Shown here: in pieces, positions 53,050-64,000 of the stretch
Layout of the letters: the number at the start of each line of letters is the position of its first letter
Numbering within the stretch: position 1 is the stretch's first letter
NCBI GenBank assembly: GCA_039090855.1
Contig: CM077010.1
Span: 48,502,905 to 48,566,904, forward strand
Reading direction: 5' to 3'
Source of the DNA: Macrothele yani
Lineage: Eukaryota; Arthropoda; Arachnida; Araneae; Macrothelidae
DNA length: 64,000 nt
The notes under the pieces: model-generated
The model's database searches: none
What the model saw: the letters and a program-made list of their open reading frames with translations, nothing else
Told to the model about the DNA's origin: nothing
Program-made: the position numbers and the translations under genes

Positions 53050-53368
53050 GTGTTCAAGTGTAAAATTTTGTGTTCTGCTCGGAAAATCTTTCGCTGAAAC
53101 TTTTTTTTTTGGAGGTTTAATGACCACCGTGAGCAACTCAATGGGCTATAAGCAGTAGCCTGTCCTTAATGCTGAGACTTTTTAAATGATTAAGTCAGCA
53201 TACGGCAAGAGTGCAATTTCCTTTTTCCCTGGATGAAGAATTTGTTTAAGGGGCAACGCTTCTCAAGTTCCAAAGAAGTGCAATGAGCTGCGACAGAGGC
53301 ACTGGAGGATGTGGCAAAAGAAGGCTTGCAATCTGCATTTAAATCTTTGTATGAGCATTTGGAAAAAT
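53050..53368 (+). pseudogene. mariner transposase fragments (N- and C-terminal parts)
   Basis: VKFCVLLGKSFAETF (N-terminal) is split by a SINE; AYGKSAISFF then jumps to PWMKNLFKGQRFSS and ALEDVAKEGLQSAF, the C-terminal part. The frame YEHLEK continues across the hAT insertion at 60654 as CIVARGNHFEGN. All catalytic residues are missing. Confidence 0.85.
53105..53170 (-). mobile_element. SINE 3'-end fragment with target duplication
   Basis: About 60 bp of SINE 3' end flanked by GCTGAAACTTTT (53093) and GCTGAGACTTTT (53171), one mismatch. Inserted in the mariner reading frame. Confidence 0.9.
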
Positions 53369-53639
53369 CAGGGTTGGACAATATTTATTGTGCGGCGGTT
53401 TTTACCAGTTTTTAATGCAGTATTTACCGTCTTGGGAAAAACCTGTTTTTACCGTGGTATTTATAGTCTTGTGAAAATATTAGTTTAAGACATTGTTATT
53501 GTGTAAATATTTTGTGAAAAAATTATTATTATCATATTAACATAAGGAAATATATACCTTATAGTAGACCAAACTTCCTTAGAATTTACGACAAACACTT
53601 TTTAAACTACACTTTATAATGTAATTGGAATGTCTGCAT

Positions 53640-53840
53640 GAGAAAAAGATTATGAATGTGAAGTATAGAAGATCTTGTGTACGGCGTGTGTTGGATGCCA
53701 GTGAAACCCGAGTTGTATGTCAAAATCGCTGTAAATGGAGAAGTCTGATATGGCAACAGTAAATAAAAATTATCTGGCTGCTTGTATTTCTTTGTGGAGC
53801 TAACCTCTGAATATCAGAGAACAGCTTAGTGATACGTATG
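53640..53840 (+). mobile_element. LINE 3'-end fragment
   Basis: Matches the 3' ends at 30060-30215 and (reverse) 55612-55760: GAGTTGTATGTCAAAATCGC, then ACCTCTGAATATCAGAGAAC. Confidence 0.9.
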
Positions 53841-53989
53841 TTATAATGTAATCAATTCACCTAATCAAGTGACATACATTTATATTCCAACCATTGTTAC
53901 AAAAATTCAAAATACAAATGTTTTAGAAATACGTTCATTCTATGGCACTTTACCAGTCTAAGTTTTTTTCCCCTCTCAACATCCTATAA

Positions 53990-55595
53990 CAAAACACGAG
54001 CTATGCAGCTTTTTGCACACCAAGTCTATTCCTAAGTTTATTGTGAATACAAGAAAAAGTTGAGAAGGTGCATCCTATTGCAGCAGAACTGCACAGCATG
54101 AAATAAAATTTCACCATAAGGTGCACACATTCCAAATCAATCTTTGCATTATTGCTTAATGCCTTCCACCATATGTTGGACTTCACATCTTTAGTTTTGA
54201 AAAAAAAAATTCTTGGAAATGGCTCCATTTCTGCTTCATCATCAACAAGGAATGGAAGTGAATTAGGTAAAGCATCATGCAGTCACTCTCTCACCCACTT
54301 TGTTCTGCTCTTCACTCAGTCTCTTATCATTTTTAAAAGCTGGATTAATCATGAATGTTAAAATGTTAAATGGCTGCAATGAAGAATCTATTCGTTTTAA
54401 AATAAAATCATGGTGTGGGGCTAACTCGGGACATCTAAACAACTCCAACCACTCATGGCAAGCATCTGCTAATGCAGTTTCATCACTCTGTAGTTTGTAT
54501 AATGCTGTGGCTATAGGCTTCAGTTGATGATAGAGCTCTTTTGCCTGTTTGAATAAATTGTAATCATTCACTAATTTTTGAATTCATTCTTCAATATCAC
54601 TCTTGTGAACTTTGCAAATGTGAAGGACTGCAGGCCTATTTTTGTAATAAATGTGGAGAGACATTGTACCTGACAATATGAGTATCATTTGGCAATTGAG
54701 GTTTTACAGAATTGGGGATTTCCTTTAAGCCATGCTGCTGCTAGTTAACAGTGATTCCTGAAAAATTTGATTTCAACAACACATTACACTATTCAAACTG
54801 GAGTTATATCTTGAGCCAACAAATTCAACCAATGGGCGGTACATCCATAAACAATCAAATAACTTTTTTCTTCTTTTAACAATTGACGCAGTTTCTCCAT
54901 CTTTTTCATTATCAGTAACAACAGATGTCACCTTTGTATTGTACTTCTCTTCAGCAATTTTAATCAATTTATCAGTCACTGTATTAAAATATTCAGCTGT
55001 TTTCTTGTTGGTTCCACATTCCTCAGCATTAAGGAAATATGATTTTCCATCTGCATATAGACATGAAGCAATCACTGCTTCATTATGCACATTGCTCCAG
55101 CCATCTTCCAGAAAAGTAACATTCCATGCCTCCAAGTTTAGATATAATTTCATTCTCCAGCTGTGATGTAACTTCATTTTCTAGATGATCTGAGAGTGCT
55201 TTGCACGATGGTGGCTCGTGATCTGGTCGTAATTTTTGTATAAGAGTAATAAATTCCTCTTGCTCAGCAATACTGAATGGAATGTTGCAGCTGTAAAAAA
55301 ACTTAGCAACTTGCAGGTCAAGATCATGCATCACATTAAGAGTTGTCTGTACAACAAATTGCTGTAAATCATGTTGCAACAGTTTAACCTGTTTGCATGC
55401 TATCATAGGCACAGCAGCGTCATTACTTCCAATACTCCTGTTAGAAATTGCTGTTGATGTTTCAACTTGTGTGACATCAGCTGCATTTGAAGAAGCAGGT
55501 AACTTACATTTAGGGAGATGAATTTTCATCCTATTTGCTTTTCCTCCCATGATATAACAAATTTCACATTTAGCATTTTGTTTTGTTTCTTCCAT
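53990..55595 (-). pseudogene. hAT transposase of element 3, decayed
   Basis: From ATG at 55595: a BED-like finger start (CEICYIMGGKANRMKIHLPK), then LQVAKFFYSCNIPFSIAE and LRPDHEPPSCKALSDHLE, typical of hAT proteins. After a frameshift come FLEDGWSNVHNEAVIAS and VVTDNEKDG with catalytic-region Asp residues. Further shifts precede LKPIATALYKLQSDE. The C-terminal dimerisation block WWKALSNNAKIDLECVHLMV is at about 54150. It belongs to a different hAT group from elements 1 and 2. Confidence 0.88.
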
Positions 55596-55679
55596 CTTTT
55601 AAATACCTATCACTATGCTGTTCTCTGAGATTCAGAGGTTAGCTCCCAAAAGAAATACAAACTACCAGATAGTTTTTAC

Positions 55680-57395
55680 TTACTGTTGCTGTATCAAACT
55701 TCTCCATTTACAGCGATCTTCACATACAACTCTGGCTTCACTAACATCCATTACATGCTGTACACAAGGTCTTCTATACTTCATACTCATAATTTGTTTC
55801 TCGTGCAGACACTCCTGAATCTGATCCTCCCATGGCCTTCCTATGCCTTTCCATCCTGCCACTTGAACTAAAAATATTTTCTTAGTAAGCATCTCATCAC
55901 TCATTCTTTCAACATGGCCAAACTACCGGAGCATATTAGTCTCCACCTTGCTAACAACATTTTGCTTCACATCACACAACTGCAACACATCATTCCTCAC
56001 ACAATAAGAGCGTGTTTTGCCACAACCCCCACATAAGTTACGCATTTCTCCAGCACACAAACGACTCCTATGTTTCTTCTGCAGTGCCCAGGTTTCACTG
56101 CCATACATCAGAGTAAGCACAATAATACTCCCATACACAGCCATGTGGGACTCTCTAGAGAACCCATCCTTCCTGTGAAAATCTCCCAGAGCAGCCATGA
56201 CTTTCAATGAAGAATTCACTTGCATACTAATTTCACCATCCAATTTGTTCTCTCTATCAAACATGCTCCCTAGATACACAAACTAACTCACCTGGTCAAT
56301 CACTGTGCCATTTACACTTACATTACATTCAGTGCTACCAGTTCCTCTCTCAAAAACCATAACTTTGGTTTTTCCCTTATTTATACTCAGTTTGAATTTT
56401 ATGCAAAGTTCGTACATCAGGGACAACTTACTCTGCAACTCACTTTTGCTCTTTGCCAACAGGACAGTGTCATCAGCATACATCAATCTGCACACACAGA
56501 TATAACCAAGACATAAACCAGAATTATCTAGTTTGGCATCACGCATCTATAAATATATTAAAAACAGCCATGGTGACATTACACAACCTTGCCTGACTCC
56601 TGCACCAATAGAAAACCATTTTGATAAAACACTATTCACTCGTACACAAGCTCTACTGCCAGCATACATGGCTTTTACACTATTAAGTAGATTCCCAGTA
56701 ACACAATATTCATTCAATACTTTCCACAAAAGTGTCCTATTTACTCGGTTGTAAACTTTCTCTAAATCTATGATAGCGGCAAAAACTTTCTTCCCAAAAG
56801 CCAGATACTTTTCAATCATCATGCGTAATGCAAAAATCTGGTTAGTGCAGCCTTTACCAGGCATGAAACCACTCGGAACATCCCACACTTTCTCTGATGT
56901 AAGACCCAGTACTTTTTCATTAAATACCTTACCAAACACTTTCCCTGGCACACTTAATTAGGCTAATACCAGGATAGTTCTTGCAGTCAGTCTTATCACC
57001 TTTTCCCTTAAATACAAGGGAACAATGATAGCATCCTTCCAATCCCGAGGGACGATTCTTAACCCCCAGCACAACTGGCAAATTTCAGTTAACCAATCAA
57101 TCACAGAGTCACCACCATATTTCAACATCTCAGCAATTATGCCATCAACTCCTGGAGCCTTATCATTCTGAAGAGATTTTAGAGCTTTACACACTTCTTC
57201 TCTTGAGATCCCTCCTGTGCTTTCAACCTTCACTGTGCCATTATCTGCATCTGTCTCAGAATCATCTTTGCTTTCCTGATCTAATAACTCACAGAAGTAT
57301 TCACCCCATCTTTCACTTAACTCATTGGGCTCCCATATCATTTCCCCAACCCTATTCTTCACACACTTTGTTTCTCCTATTTTCCTGAGCCTCAT
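55680..57395 (-). pseudogene. LINE reverse transcriptase region
   Basis: Motifs in order: ALKSLQNDKAPGVDGIIAEM, then DWKDAIIVPLY, PSGFMPGKGCTNQIFALRMM, AGVRQGCVMSPWLF, CRLMYADDTVLLAKSKSELQ and SINKGKTKVMVFERG, followed by the C-terminal LMYGSETWALQKKHRSR. Frame changes occur near 56955, 56545 and 56280. The catalytic YADD is intact. Confidence 0.92.
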
Positions 57396-57688
57396 GTACT
57401 TCTAGAAAGACTTCCTATCTTTCCAAAAAGCCAATTCATGCCTTTCTACCTTCTCCTTCCTATCTTTTGCCTTACTCTGGTGAACCAGCTTAGCAGCTTC
57501 ACGCTTCTTATAGCGATATTCATCCACAGAAACTCTACCTTGCAACATCCCCAAATAGGCTTCCTTCTTTATCTCTTTACTGCCTCTTCAATCTCACTAT
57601 TCCACCAAGCATCACCTTTATTGTTACCCACTATTGTGGTGCCACAGACCTCTTCAGCAGCAGTGACCACATAGTTCTTAAAACATTC

Positions 57689-58695
57689 TCACTTTTTTTC
57701 TACATCCCTCTCACAAGACTTCAGTTCCTTCAGTCGTTCTCTGAGTACATCAGAATAACGCTGATGATTTTCAGGGGGCCTTTCAACCTTTATTCTTTCT
57801 ATCCTGAGCCTCTTCCTATTCCCTTTCCTCCAACCTACATTCAGTTTCACTCGTGACACTACCAAGTAATGATCAGAGCCAACATCCGCACCACTCATCA
57901 CACGAGTGTCAACAACTAAGTGTTTCAGATGCTGATCGTAGATAACAAAATCTATCACACTCTTTTGACCAAGAGTACGATTTTCTCAAGTATATGTGGG
58001 GATATACTTGTAGTTGAAAAACATATTAGATACACACAAACCATTCTCAATGCAGAGTTCAATTAATCTTTCACCATTATCATTCACACAAAGATTATTA
58101 AATTTACCCAGAACATTGTCAGAAATTGCATTCTGCATGCCTATTCTACCATTGAAATCCCCTTCTATTATAACTTTCTCTCTTTAGCACCAAATTGGCT
58201 CAAAATAGCTTTTAGCTCATTTCAGAAATCTTCCTTTCTATCAGAAGGTTCCGAGTCACAAGGAGCATACAATATAACAATTACAATTCTCTGAAGTTTC
58301 ACTTTCAAACGAATCCAGGGAGTTCTCTCACTTATGCAACTATAGTGAATCAAGTTGTTCTTCATCTTTTCACTTAAAATCACACCTACACCAGCCTGTC
58401 CTCTCACATTATCCAATACTCTAGACCACACACTCACCATGCCATTCAGTTCTTTTATCCCAATTTTCTTCTTTTTGGTTTCACTTACACACAGCACATC
58501 CAATCTATACTTATTCATTTCCTCAATCACCTCATTAATCTTGCCATTTATACCTCTTGTATTCCATACACTAATCTTACATTCACTCAGCCAAGATCTC
58601 TTTCTCATATGCGGTTTAGAATGTCCAGGTCGATTCCGTGGTGGACCCTCCTTCTCAAGTGTGGTAGGTCCACCATATCCCACACTTGAGTCCAT
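57689..58695 (-). pseudogene. LINE AP-endonuclease region
   Basis: Starts with ISVWNTRGINGKINEVIEEM and YRLDVLCVSETK, the usual N-terminal endonuclease motifs, and ends with FVIYDQHLKHLVVD then GSDHYLVVSRV, the S-D-H motif. The frame is broken between 57960 and 58220. This enzyme nicks target DNA for priming in active LINEs. Confidence 0.9.
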
Positions 58696-59030
58696 TTTTG
58701 CATTTCTTTTGGTCCTTTTAATCAGGTAAGTACATCAGTGAGAGGGATTAGCCCACAGCTGACGGTTCCAGTTGGTCTTTCAACCAAAGTATTCTGGAAC
58801 AAAACCCAGTGAGTTGGGGTCTTTTTGCCAATGCCACACAGAACTAGCTGGCACGTCTCCAAGATTCACAGAGGCCCTAGTTGCTGCTGTGTGTGCCATT
58901 GTTACCACGGAGCGCCCCGAGGAGGCAAACCCATCGCTCACTACGACCGCCGTAAGCTCAGGACCAGGGGTGGGGTTCTGAAGCGTACAAGATACCCACT
59001 TGTTTACGATTTTCATCTTTTATACACCAA

Positions 59031-60645
59031 AATTCAGTCCAAATGGGATCTTCATTTGGTCTTCCTCCTTTGTTCACCGACATGAAAATCAGTTCTCAAA
59101 AGCTTTGTGCCAGTAACCTACAATTAACTTCTAAATCAAAAACAAAACTGTATAAAAGAACAAAGTTCAGTTATAGTTACACAGTAAAAAAAAAAAAAAA
59201 AAAGGATGTATTGTCTGGTATAGTCCCCAGCACAAGGAATGAAGGAGAGTAGCAGAATAGCAACTTCTCCACCTGCTCGTCTTACAGCAATGAATGACAG
59301 GTGACTCATCACGACTCGAAACCATCTGCAATTTATGCATGCGGAAGGAGTCCAATTTCTTAAAATTCATCAGAAAAAAAAAAAAAAAAAAAAAAGCAGC
59401 AAAACACGGGTGGAACATAGGGACAAGGATTTCAGAAAGGGGAACCCTATTCCCAACGATATATGTTAAGAAACCCCGTGAAATCCAGGTCACAGGTAAT
59501 GTAAAAAATGTCAAAAGCCGAATTTTAAAAAATTAATAAAACAAAAGTTTTGCATCATTCTAGGAAATTTTCATCGAGGTAGGCAAAAGTGCCTAAAGTA
59601 AGCAATAACCAAAATTATTGGGGGTTCCGGACATTTGAAAGCGAATGACCCATGCAGTTTTTGGTAAAATCCCATTTCAGGGGTCTTGAAATTTTCACAG
59701 AGCACTAGCGGAGATCCTCGAGGCAAAAAACAGGCTTTTTGCCAGCAAAGTTGCACGGCGATCCTCGGAACTCAGATGACGCGGGCAGAACCATAATTAA
59801 AGGAGGGACGCGGTCACTGTCAGAACTGTAGCCAGGGGAAAGTGCTATCTGTGATTATTCCATTTACATCGAAATACGGAATAATACTAAAAATAATGTG
59901 CTGCTGGGAATGAATAATGAGGGTGTCATTCTATATTTGTATGCTGTTCGTCTGTCTGAAGGTTCATTTTTTTATATACAGTTTGTTGTTCCAAGAAATT
60001 ACAATCCAGGAGCACAACTGCTTATGTCCATCTGTCTGAACGAATCGTTAAAATTATCTATCTGTCTGTATGTCCATCTGTCTGTCATCATGATAACTCA
60101 TGTAAAAATGCTTCAATTTCAATGAAATTTCAGTATGTTGTTAAGCAATGCCTGGGGACCTACCCTATTGAAAATCGTTAAAATCAGACTGCAATTTCTT
60201 TTGAAATCAGCCCTCAATTTTAGACAAAAACATTTGTGTTTTGGGGAAATATTGGGCCCTGAAAATTTCCTGCACCCCTAGTTAAGAGCTTACAAGTGTA
60301 TTGCCTCAAGATTTAAAAATTAATTTTCTTGCGATTTAAACCTTTTTTTTCAACACATATACTGAGGGTTCTCTTTTTCTTGCCAGTAAAATATGTCAAG
60401 CTTTTCTGTTATACCCTCCACTACTGCTCTTCATAGAGAATGGGGAGCATTTTTTGGGAGTTAGTAAATATTCTACACACAGAAAATGTTGAACAAGATG
60501 AATTCATTATCTTTTTCTGCATTTTATGAATTATTTAGGATTTTCCCCCATGGCAAAGTGTTGTAAGAGGTTTTTACCAGTTTCTCCCAGGTTTTTACTG
60601 GTAAAAACCTAGTTTTCCCCATGTCCTTGTAAAAACCCAACCCTG
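59031..60645. other. Right part of hAT element 3, no gene
   Basis: Holds two long A runs (59187-59204 and about 59371-59394) and, at 59940-60170, words shared with the satellite unit at 49265. No protein recognised. Confidence 0.4.
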
Positions 60646-61033
60646 GCAAAAATGCATAGTTGCACGGGGCAATCACTTCGAAGGAAACACAGCATAAACA
60701 GGTATTATCTGTACTCATTCTTTTTTAATCTAAAAAGTTCCGAAACTTTTTGAACGTAGTAGTATAACATTATTATGCAATTAAACATCTTTAAGTGCAA
60801 GCTTAGAAAATTGTACAAAAATTAAAAAAAAAAAAAATGATTACTTACTAATAAGTCATACTGGACACAGATTTAAGCCAGTTTTCAACAATATTTATGC
60901 ATATGTGGGAATAAGTTTTCCACTCTTACTATTATGTGCATTGTGAAAACGTTCATTAAAGGAAATTTAGCTGGGTGGCAGAGAAAATTAGCTGGGTGGG
61001 CTGCCTCATAACAAGACTCTAGGGAGAACACTA

Positions 61034-61841
61034 TGCTTTGCAGTGTAAGCTACATTTAAACTGCACATTTCAAAAAACTGACACAAAGAAGCATGTACAC
61101 AAAACTTAAGATATAATTTAATTTTTTTTTATTTAATTTTTCTCTTTTCTCCTTATTCACTTTGTGTTTTTAACAATGCATGCTGCACACTGGTATGGAA
61201 GGTAACAACAGATTTGTTTACAGCACTTGTACATCTGCAGGGTACTTTCTCCCATGCCCATACTATGTGAGTCTTTTGCTTTCACACTCACACACACTGT
61301 CTGGGCCACTTGAATATCATGAAATAAGCTTTACTGTACAAATTTGTTGCACTTAAAATCCTTCAATAGCTGTACATTGTGCATAATGATAATTATATAT
61401 CACCGAGACTGATCTCCTAAATTATCAATAGCATCTTCATCAATCTGGAAAGAGAAAATGAAATGAAAATTCAGAATAAACTTTTGCAAGCAAAGGAGGG
61501 ATGATGATACAATCATATTTCCATTATTCACTGTGAAGGAAAACTATTTTATTACTATTCAACATTAGTTATACTTCAAATGATGAGAATGACAATATTC
61601 GCTTTCACTTTGAAGAGATGAAACATGCAAATCCAAGAGTTACTCTATTGAGCATGGAATTCTCAAAGTGCAACAGAAATTGTTGGTGATTTTTCTTCTT
61701 TTGTCTGTGGGCAAACAATTAAATAAATAAGTAAATGTGGTAATCTTTTAGGAATTGGTGAACTAAAGTTTTAAGAAATTTACCCTTTTTGCTTCTTTGG
61801 CAATTTTCAGTATTTTCTGCATTGATCATAACATGAAACTA
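61034..61841. other. Intergenic, nothing recognised
   Basis: AT-rich sequence with no supported gene. Confidence 0.5.
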
Positions 61842-61859
61842 CACAGCCGAGCCCCATTA

Positions 61860-61929
61860 TTGGCTGCGTGCTGTTGACATCAAAAGTAGGGACCACCTCC
61901 TACTTTTGATGTCAACAGCGTGCAGCCAA
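61860..61929. repeat. Short-loop hairpin, 31-bp arms
   Basis: Arms 61860-61890 and 61899-61929 pair with two mismatches around GACCACCT, in the 5' untranslated part of the Tc1-like element. Confidence 0.97.
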
Positions 61930-61973
61930 TGAAAGAAGGAACATGTCGTTAGCTGGCTTGGAGGGTATAAAAG

Positions 61974-63056
61974 GTGTGCTGTAGGCAATCTCAAAACATA
62001 TCACTAGTTGCTGTCCTGGATAAAAGGAGCTATTTATCAGATTTGCAAAAAGGGATGATTACCGGCTTTTGGGCCAAGGGTGGCAGTACTTCTGAAATAG
62101 CACAGTTTGTGAACTGCTCGAGTGCTGCTGTGGTTACAGTGTATCGTGATTGGAGAAATGGCACCATTGTGAATAAGTGATGTGGAAACTGCGGAGCACC
62201 ACCTGCCATTGATGTGAGAGGTGAACATCGGTTTTGAATGTGCGTGTGGGCCGATCAACACGCTACAGTAGAGCAACTCACAGGCTGAATGAACCAGGGA
62301 GCTACCAGAAGTGTGTCTAAAATGACAGTTCAGCAAACCCAGCTGCGTATGGGGCTCCGATGCAGACAGATGGTCACTGCACCTATGCTAATGAAGGTGC
62401 ATCGGCAGAAAAGGCTTACATTTGCATGGCAGTATCAGAATTGGACCTCCAATGATTGGCAAAGGATTGCATTCTCCGATGAGTCACATTTTCTGCTTCA
62501 TGGAATGGAAGGACGTTGGCGTATAAGGCGAAAAACATCGGAGAATAAACACTCTTCAACCATTGCTGGCAGAACACAAGCTGGTGGGGGCAGTGTTATG
62601 GTCTGGCAAATGTTTTCGTGGCATTCTCTTGGTCCAATTATACCTGTAGAAGGCACTATGGACCGAATTCGTTATGAATCCATCCTTGCAGACCACGTAC
62701 ACCCATACATGACGATTGTCTTCCCTGGGGCGGATGGGATCTTCCAGCACAACAATGCAATGTGCCACACAGCTAGAAATGTCCAAGAGTGGTCGGAAGA
62801 GCACGATGAATACTTGAAAGTACTTCCCTGGGCCCTTAATTCCCCAGACTTAAACCCAGCTGAGAATCTGTGGGACCACCTTGATCATGTTGTTCGTTCT
62901 ATGGATCCTCCACCATGCACTCTCTAGCACCTGTCAGATGCACTGCAGTTAGCATGGCTCTACGTACCTGTGAATACCTTCCAGCACCTTACTGAGTCAC
63001 TCCGAACCTGTCTAGCTGCTGTCCGCGATGCACACTGCGGTTATTCTGGATATTAG
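61974..63056 (+). pseudogene. Tc1 transposase, one frame with four stops
   Basis: A single frame runs the whole length without an indel, interrupted by TGA at 62178, TGA at about 62238, TGA at 62286 and TAG at 62925. It encodes a helix-turn-helix (LSDLQKGMITGFWAKGGSTS), the first catalytic Asp in IAFSDESHF, IFQHNNAMCHTARNVQEW where the second Asp is replaced by Asn, and SPDLNPAENLWDHL with the Glu, 36 residues on. It ends with CLAAVRDAHCGYSGY. Loss of the second Asp alone would abolish DDE catalysis. TGA stops at sites where such transposases have Arg or Gln suggest C-to-T decay. Confidence 0.93.
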
Positions 63057-63087
63057 CTGGTGGTCACAATAATGTGGCTCAACCGTG

Positions 63088-64000
63088 TATTTTTGTACCC
63101 ACCAGAAAATTAGTTCTTTTGCACTATTCCAACTCATTCCCTTTGTCAGAACAACACTAAATTTTCACAAGCAACATTGTTCAGTCTTTTGTGCATTCAT
63201 CAGATGCTGTGCCTTGGTTAAGGGTAGCTTTAAAAAATTATTCAGGGAGCAATCCAATCACATCACCTGTCTGATTGGATCCTTTTAAATTCATAATGGG
63301 AAGTGATCACAATCAATAGAACACCAGTCAAGCTTGCCTGCAGAGCAGTGTTCCTTGGCTTTCTCCAAATGTTGCACCAACCCAATATTGCGAACAAAGA
63401 GTGCAAAATCAATACGCGTTCCAATGGCTACAAAATTGATTTCCTGAAGTCATACTTCAAATTGCCAAAATCAAACCAACTCATTGGTACTTTCCTTTAA
63501 ATTTAGGTGTGTCTAACTTCTAAAGAGTTCCATAAATATGCATTTGTGTTCTGTCATTTCTGTTGATGTAGAACATTCGTTCAGCACACAAAATTTAAAA
63601 CTGGAGGGCCTAGGTGATCCTTATTAACCAATTATTTGGATACTGTAATGTGAATATGAATAGACTGCAACAGTGACCTCCTTTTTATAAAAGAATGTTG
63701 ATGTGGAGCAAAAAGAAATGTAGACATTAACACACTATTTTAAATAAAGTACTATGGTGCAGTTACTAGAAACAGAAGCACTCCTCCTCTTTTAATTTGT
63801 TTCAGTTTTGATAAAACACACTTGGAACCCCAACTATTTAATTGTTTTTAATAAATATAAAATAACCAAGTTATAAATTAAGTTCCAATTCTTAACGAAA
63901 GCAGTATTTTGGTAATTAATGAGCAGTCATAGCTTGATGCACATTACTCATGAATTAAATACCACTGGCTTTATCAGTTTAAATGTGGCAATAAAAATGG
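63088..64000. other. Intergenic, nothing recognised
   Basis: AT-rich to the end of the window; two open frames of 65-67 codons have no recognisable features. Confidence 0.5.

Larger units (their letters stand above)
55603..59030 (-). mobile_element. Long LINE (non-LTR retrotransposon), fourth layer
   Basis: On minus, in order: a 5' part up to about 58700, an AP-type endonuclease, a reverse transcriptase with YADD, a C-terminal region and the 3' end near 55603. The family has copies at 29564 and 53640. The clade (Jockey/CR1/I-like) is not settled. It sits just upstream of the hAT transposase start, so it inserted into the hAT 5' region. Confidence 0.9.
53369..60645 (-). mobile_element. hAT element 3, third layer
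   Basis: CAGGGTTGGACAATATTT at 53369 and counterpart (rc CAGGGTTGGGTTTTTACA) at 60645, with TTTTTACC words repeated inside both ends. Flanks GGAAAAAT and GCAAAAAT agree at seven of eight bases. Contains a hAT transposase relic and two LINE insertions. Confidence 0.92.
52843..60756 (+). mobile_element. Deleted mariner element, second layer
   Basis: CGTTCAAAAAGTTCCGTAAC at 52843 and its near-complement ending GAACG at 60756, both beside TA. Interior without the insertions is about 550 bp, so the element was already internally deleted. Confidence 0.9.
52679..61033. mobile_element. Unclassified TIR element, outermost layer of a four-level nest
   Basis: TAGTATTCTCCCTAGA at 52679 pairs with CTAGGGAGAACACTA ending at 61033. 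The inverted match extends inward through two GCTGGGTGGC(A/AG) and TTAGCTGG words. TGCTTT lies directly outside both ends, a possible 6-bp target duplication. Without the insertions the element is about 440 bp. Confidence 0.75.
61842..63087 (+). mobile_element. Complete Tc1-like element 2
   Basis: Inverted ends of about 24 bp: CACAGCCGAGCCCCATTATT at 61842 and its near-complement ending AACCGTG at 63087, each beside TA (61840-61841, 63088-63089). Length 1246 bp. Confidence 0.95.

Noticed and set aside
58355..58729. 124-codon plus-strand frame
   Set aside because: Antisense shadow of the LINE endonuclease.

Overview
This is a eukaryotic, AT-rich, repeat-dominated window from an invertebrate animal nuclear genome, most plausibly an arthropod (perhaps a chelicerate). 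That guess rests on the mix of Tc1/mariner, hAT, Merlin, LINE and tRNA-derived SINE sequence and on a recognisable animal single-copy gene; the species cannot be fixed from the sequence. There are no bacterial operons, CRISPR arrays or rRNA genes. Only one host gene is clear: ZNHIT2 (HIT-type zinc finger protein, minus strand, about 44.16-45.29 kb). Its reading frame breaks at a run of seven A residues close to the C-terminus.

Layout. 0-2.2 kb: a run of tRNA-derived SINE copies. 4.04-5.68 kb: an unclassified terminal-inverted-repeat (TIR) transposon. 6.3 kb: a C2H2 zinc-finger relic. 7.4-12 kb: a decayed hAT element whose transposase is split by a complete Tc1-like element (8016-9396). 12.1-14.1 kb: a second hAT element with TIRs and an 8-bp target duplication. 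14.9-21.3 kb: an unusual inverted-repeat element with 1.47-kb arms. It encodes a PC4-like protein, an acidic protein with four tandem SUMO-interaction-like motifs and a small conserved ORF duplicated in both arms; it matches no transposon class I can name and is the best candidate for something undescribed. 21.3-23 kb: related-looking, internally duplicated sequence. 23.27-25.19 kb: a non-autonomous hAT element with a perfect 8-bp duplication.

26.2-31.2 kb: a SINE cluster, a pogo-like scrap, a LINE 3' end and a hAT relic. 31.5-32.8 kb: a full-length but frameshifted mariner element. 33.4-34.4 kb: a long inverted repeat. 34.6-39.3 kb: mariner relics, a probable solo LTR, and a 769-bp TIR element inserted in a possible pogo/Tigger relic. 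40-43.5 kb: SINEs (two families), a 300-bp zero-loop palindrome and a Merlin transposase relic. 44.2-45.3 kb: ZNHIT2. 45.5-48.1 kb: dense SINEs, some head-to-tail. 48.5-51.1 kb: a mariner transposase split by a 1783-bp hAT element. 52.7-61.0 kb: a four-level nest in which a LINE lies in a hAT element, which lies in a mariner element, which lies in an unclassified TIR element. 61.8-63.1 kb: a Tc1-like element whose single reading frame carries four stop codons.

The genes here do not form a pathway. What the window records is layered transposition: order of insertion can be read from split reading frames and target-site duplications. A recurring oddity is the number of short-loop inverted repeats at unrelated places. 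All boundaries and similarities were judged by eye; no database search or alignment program was run.
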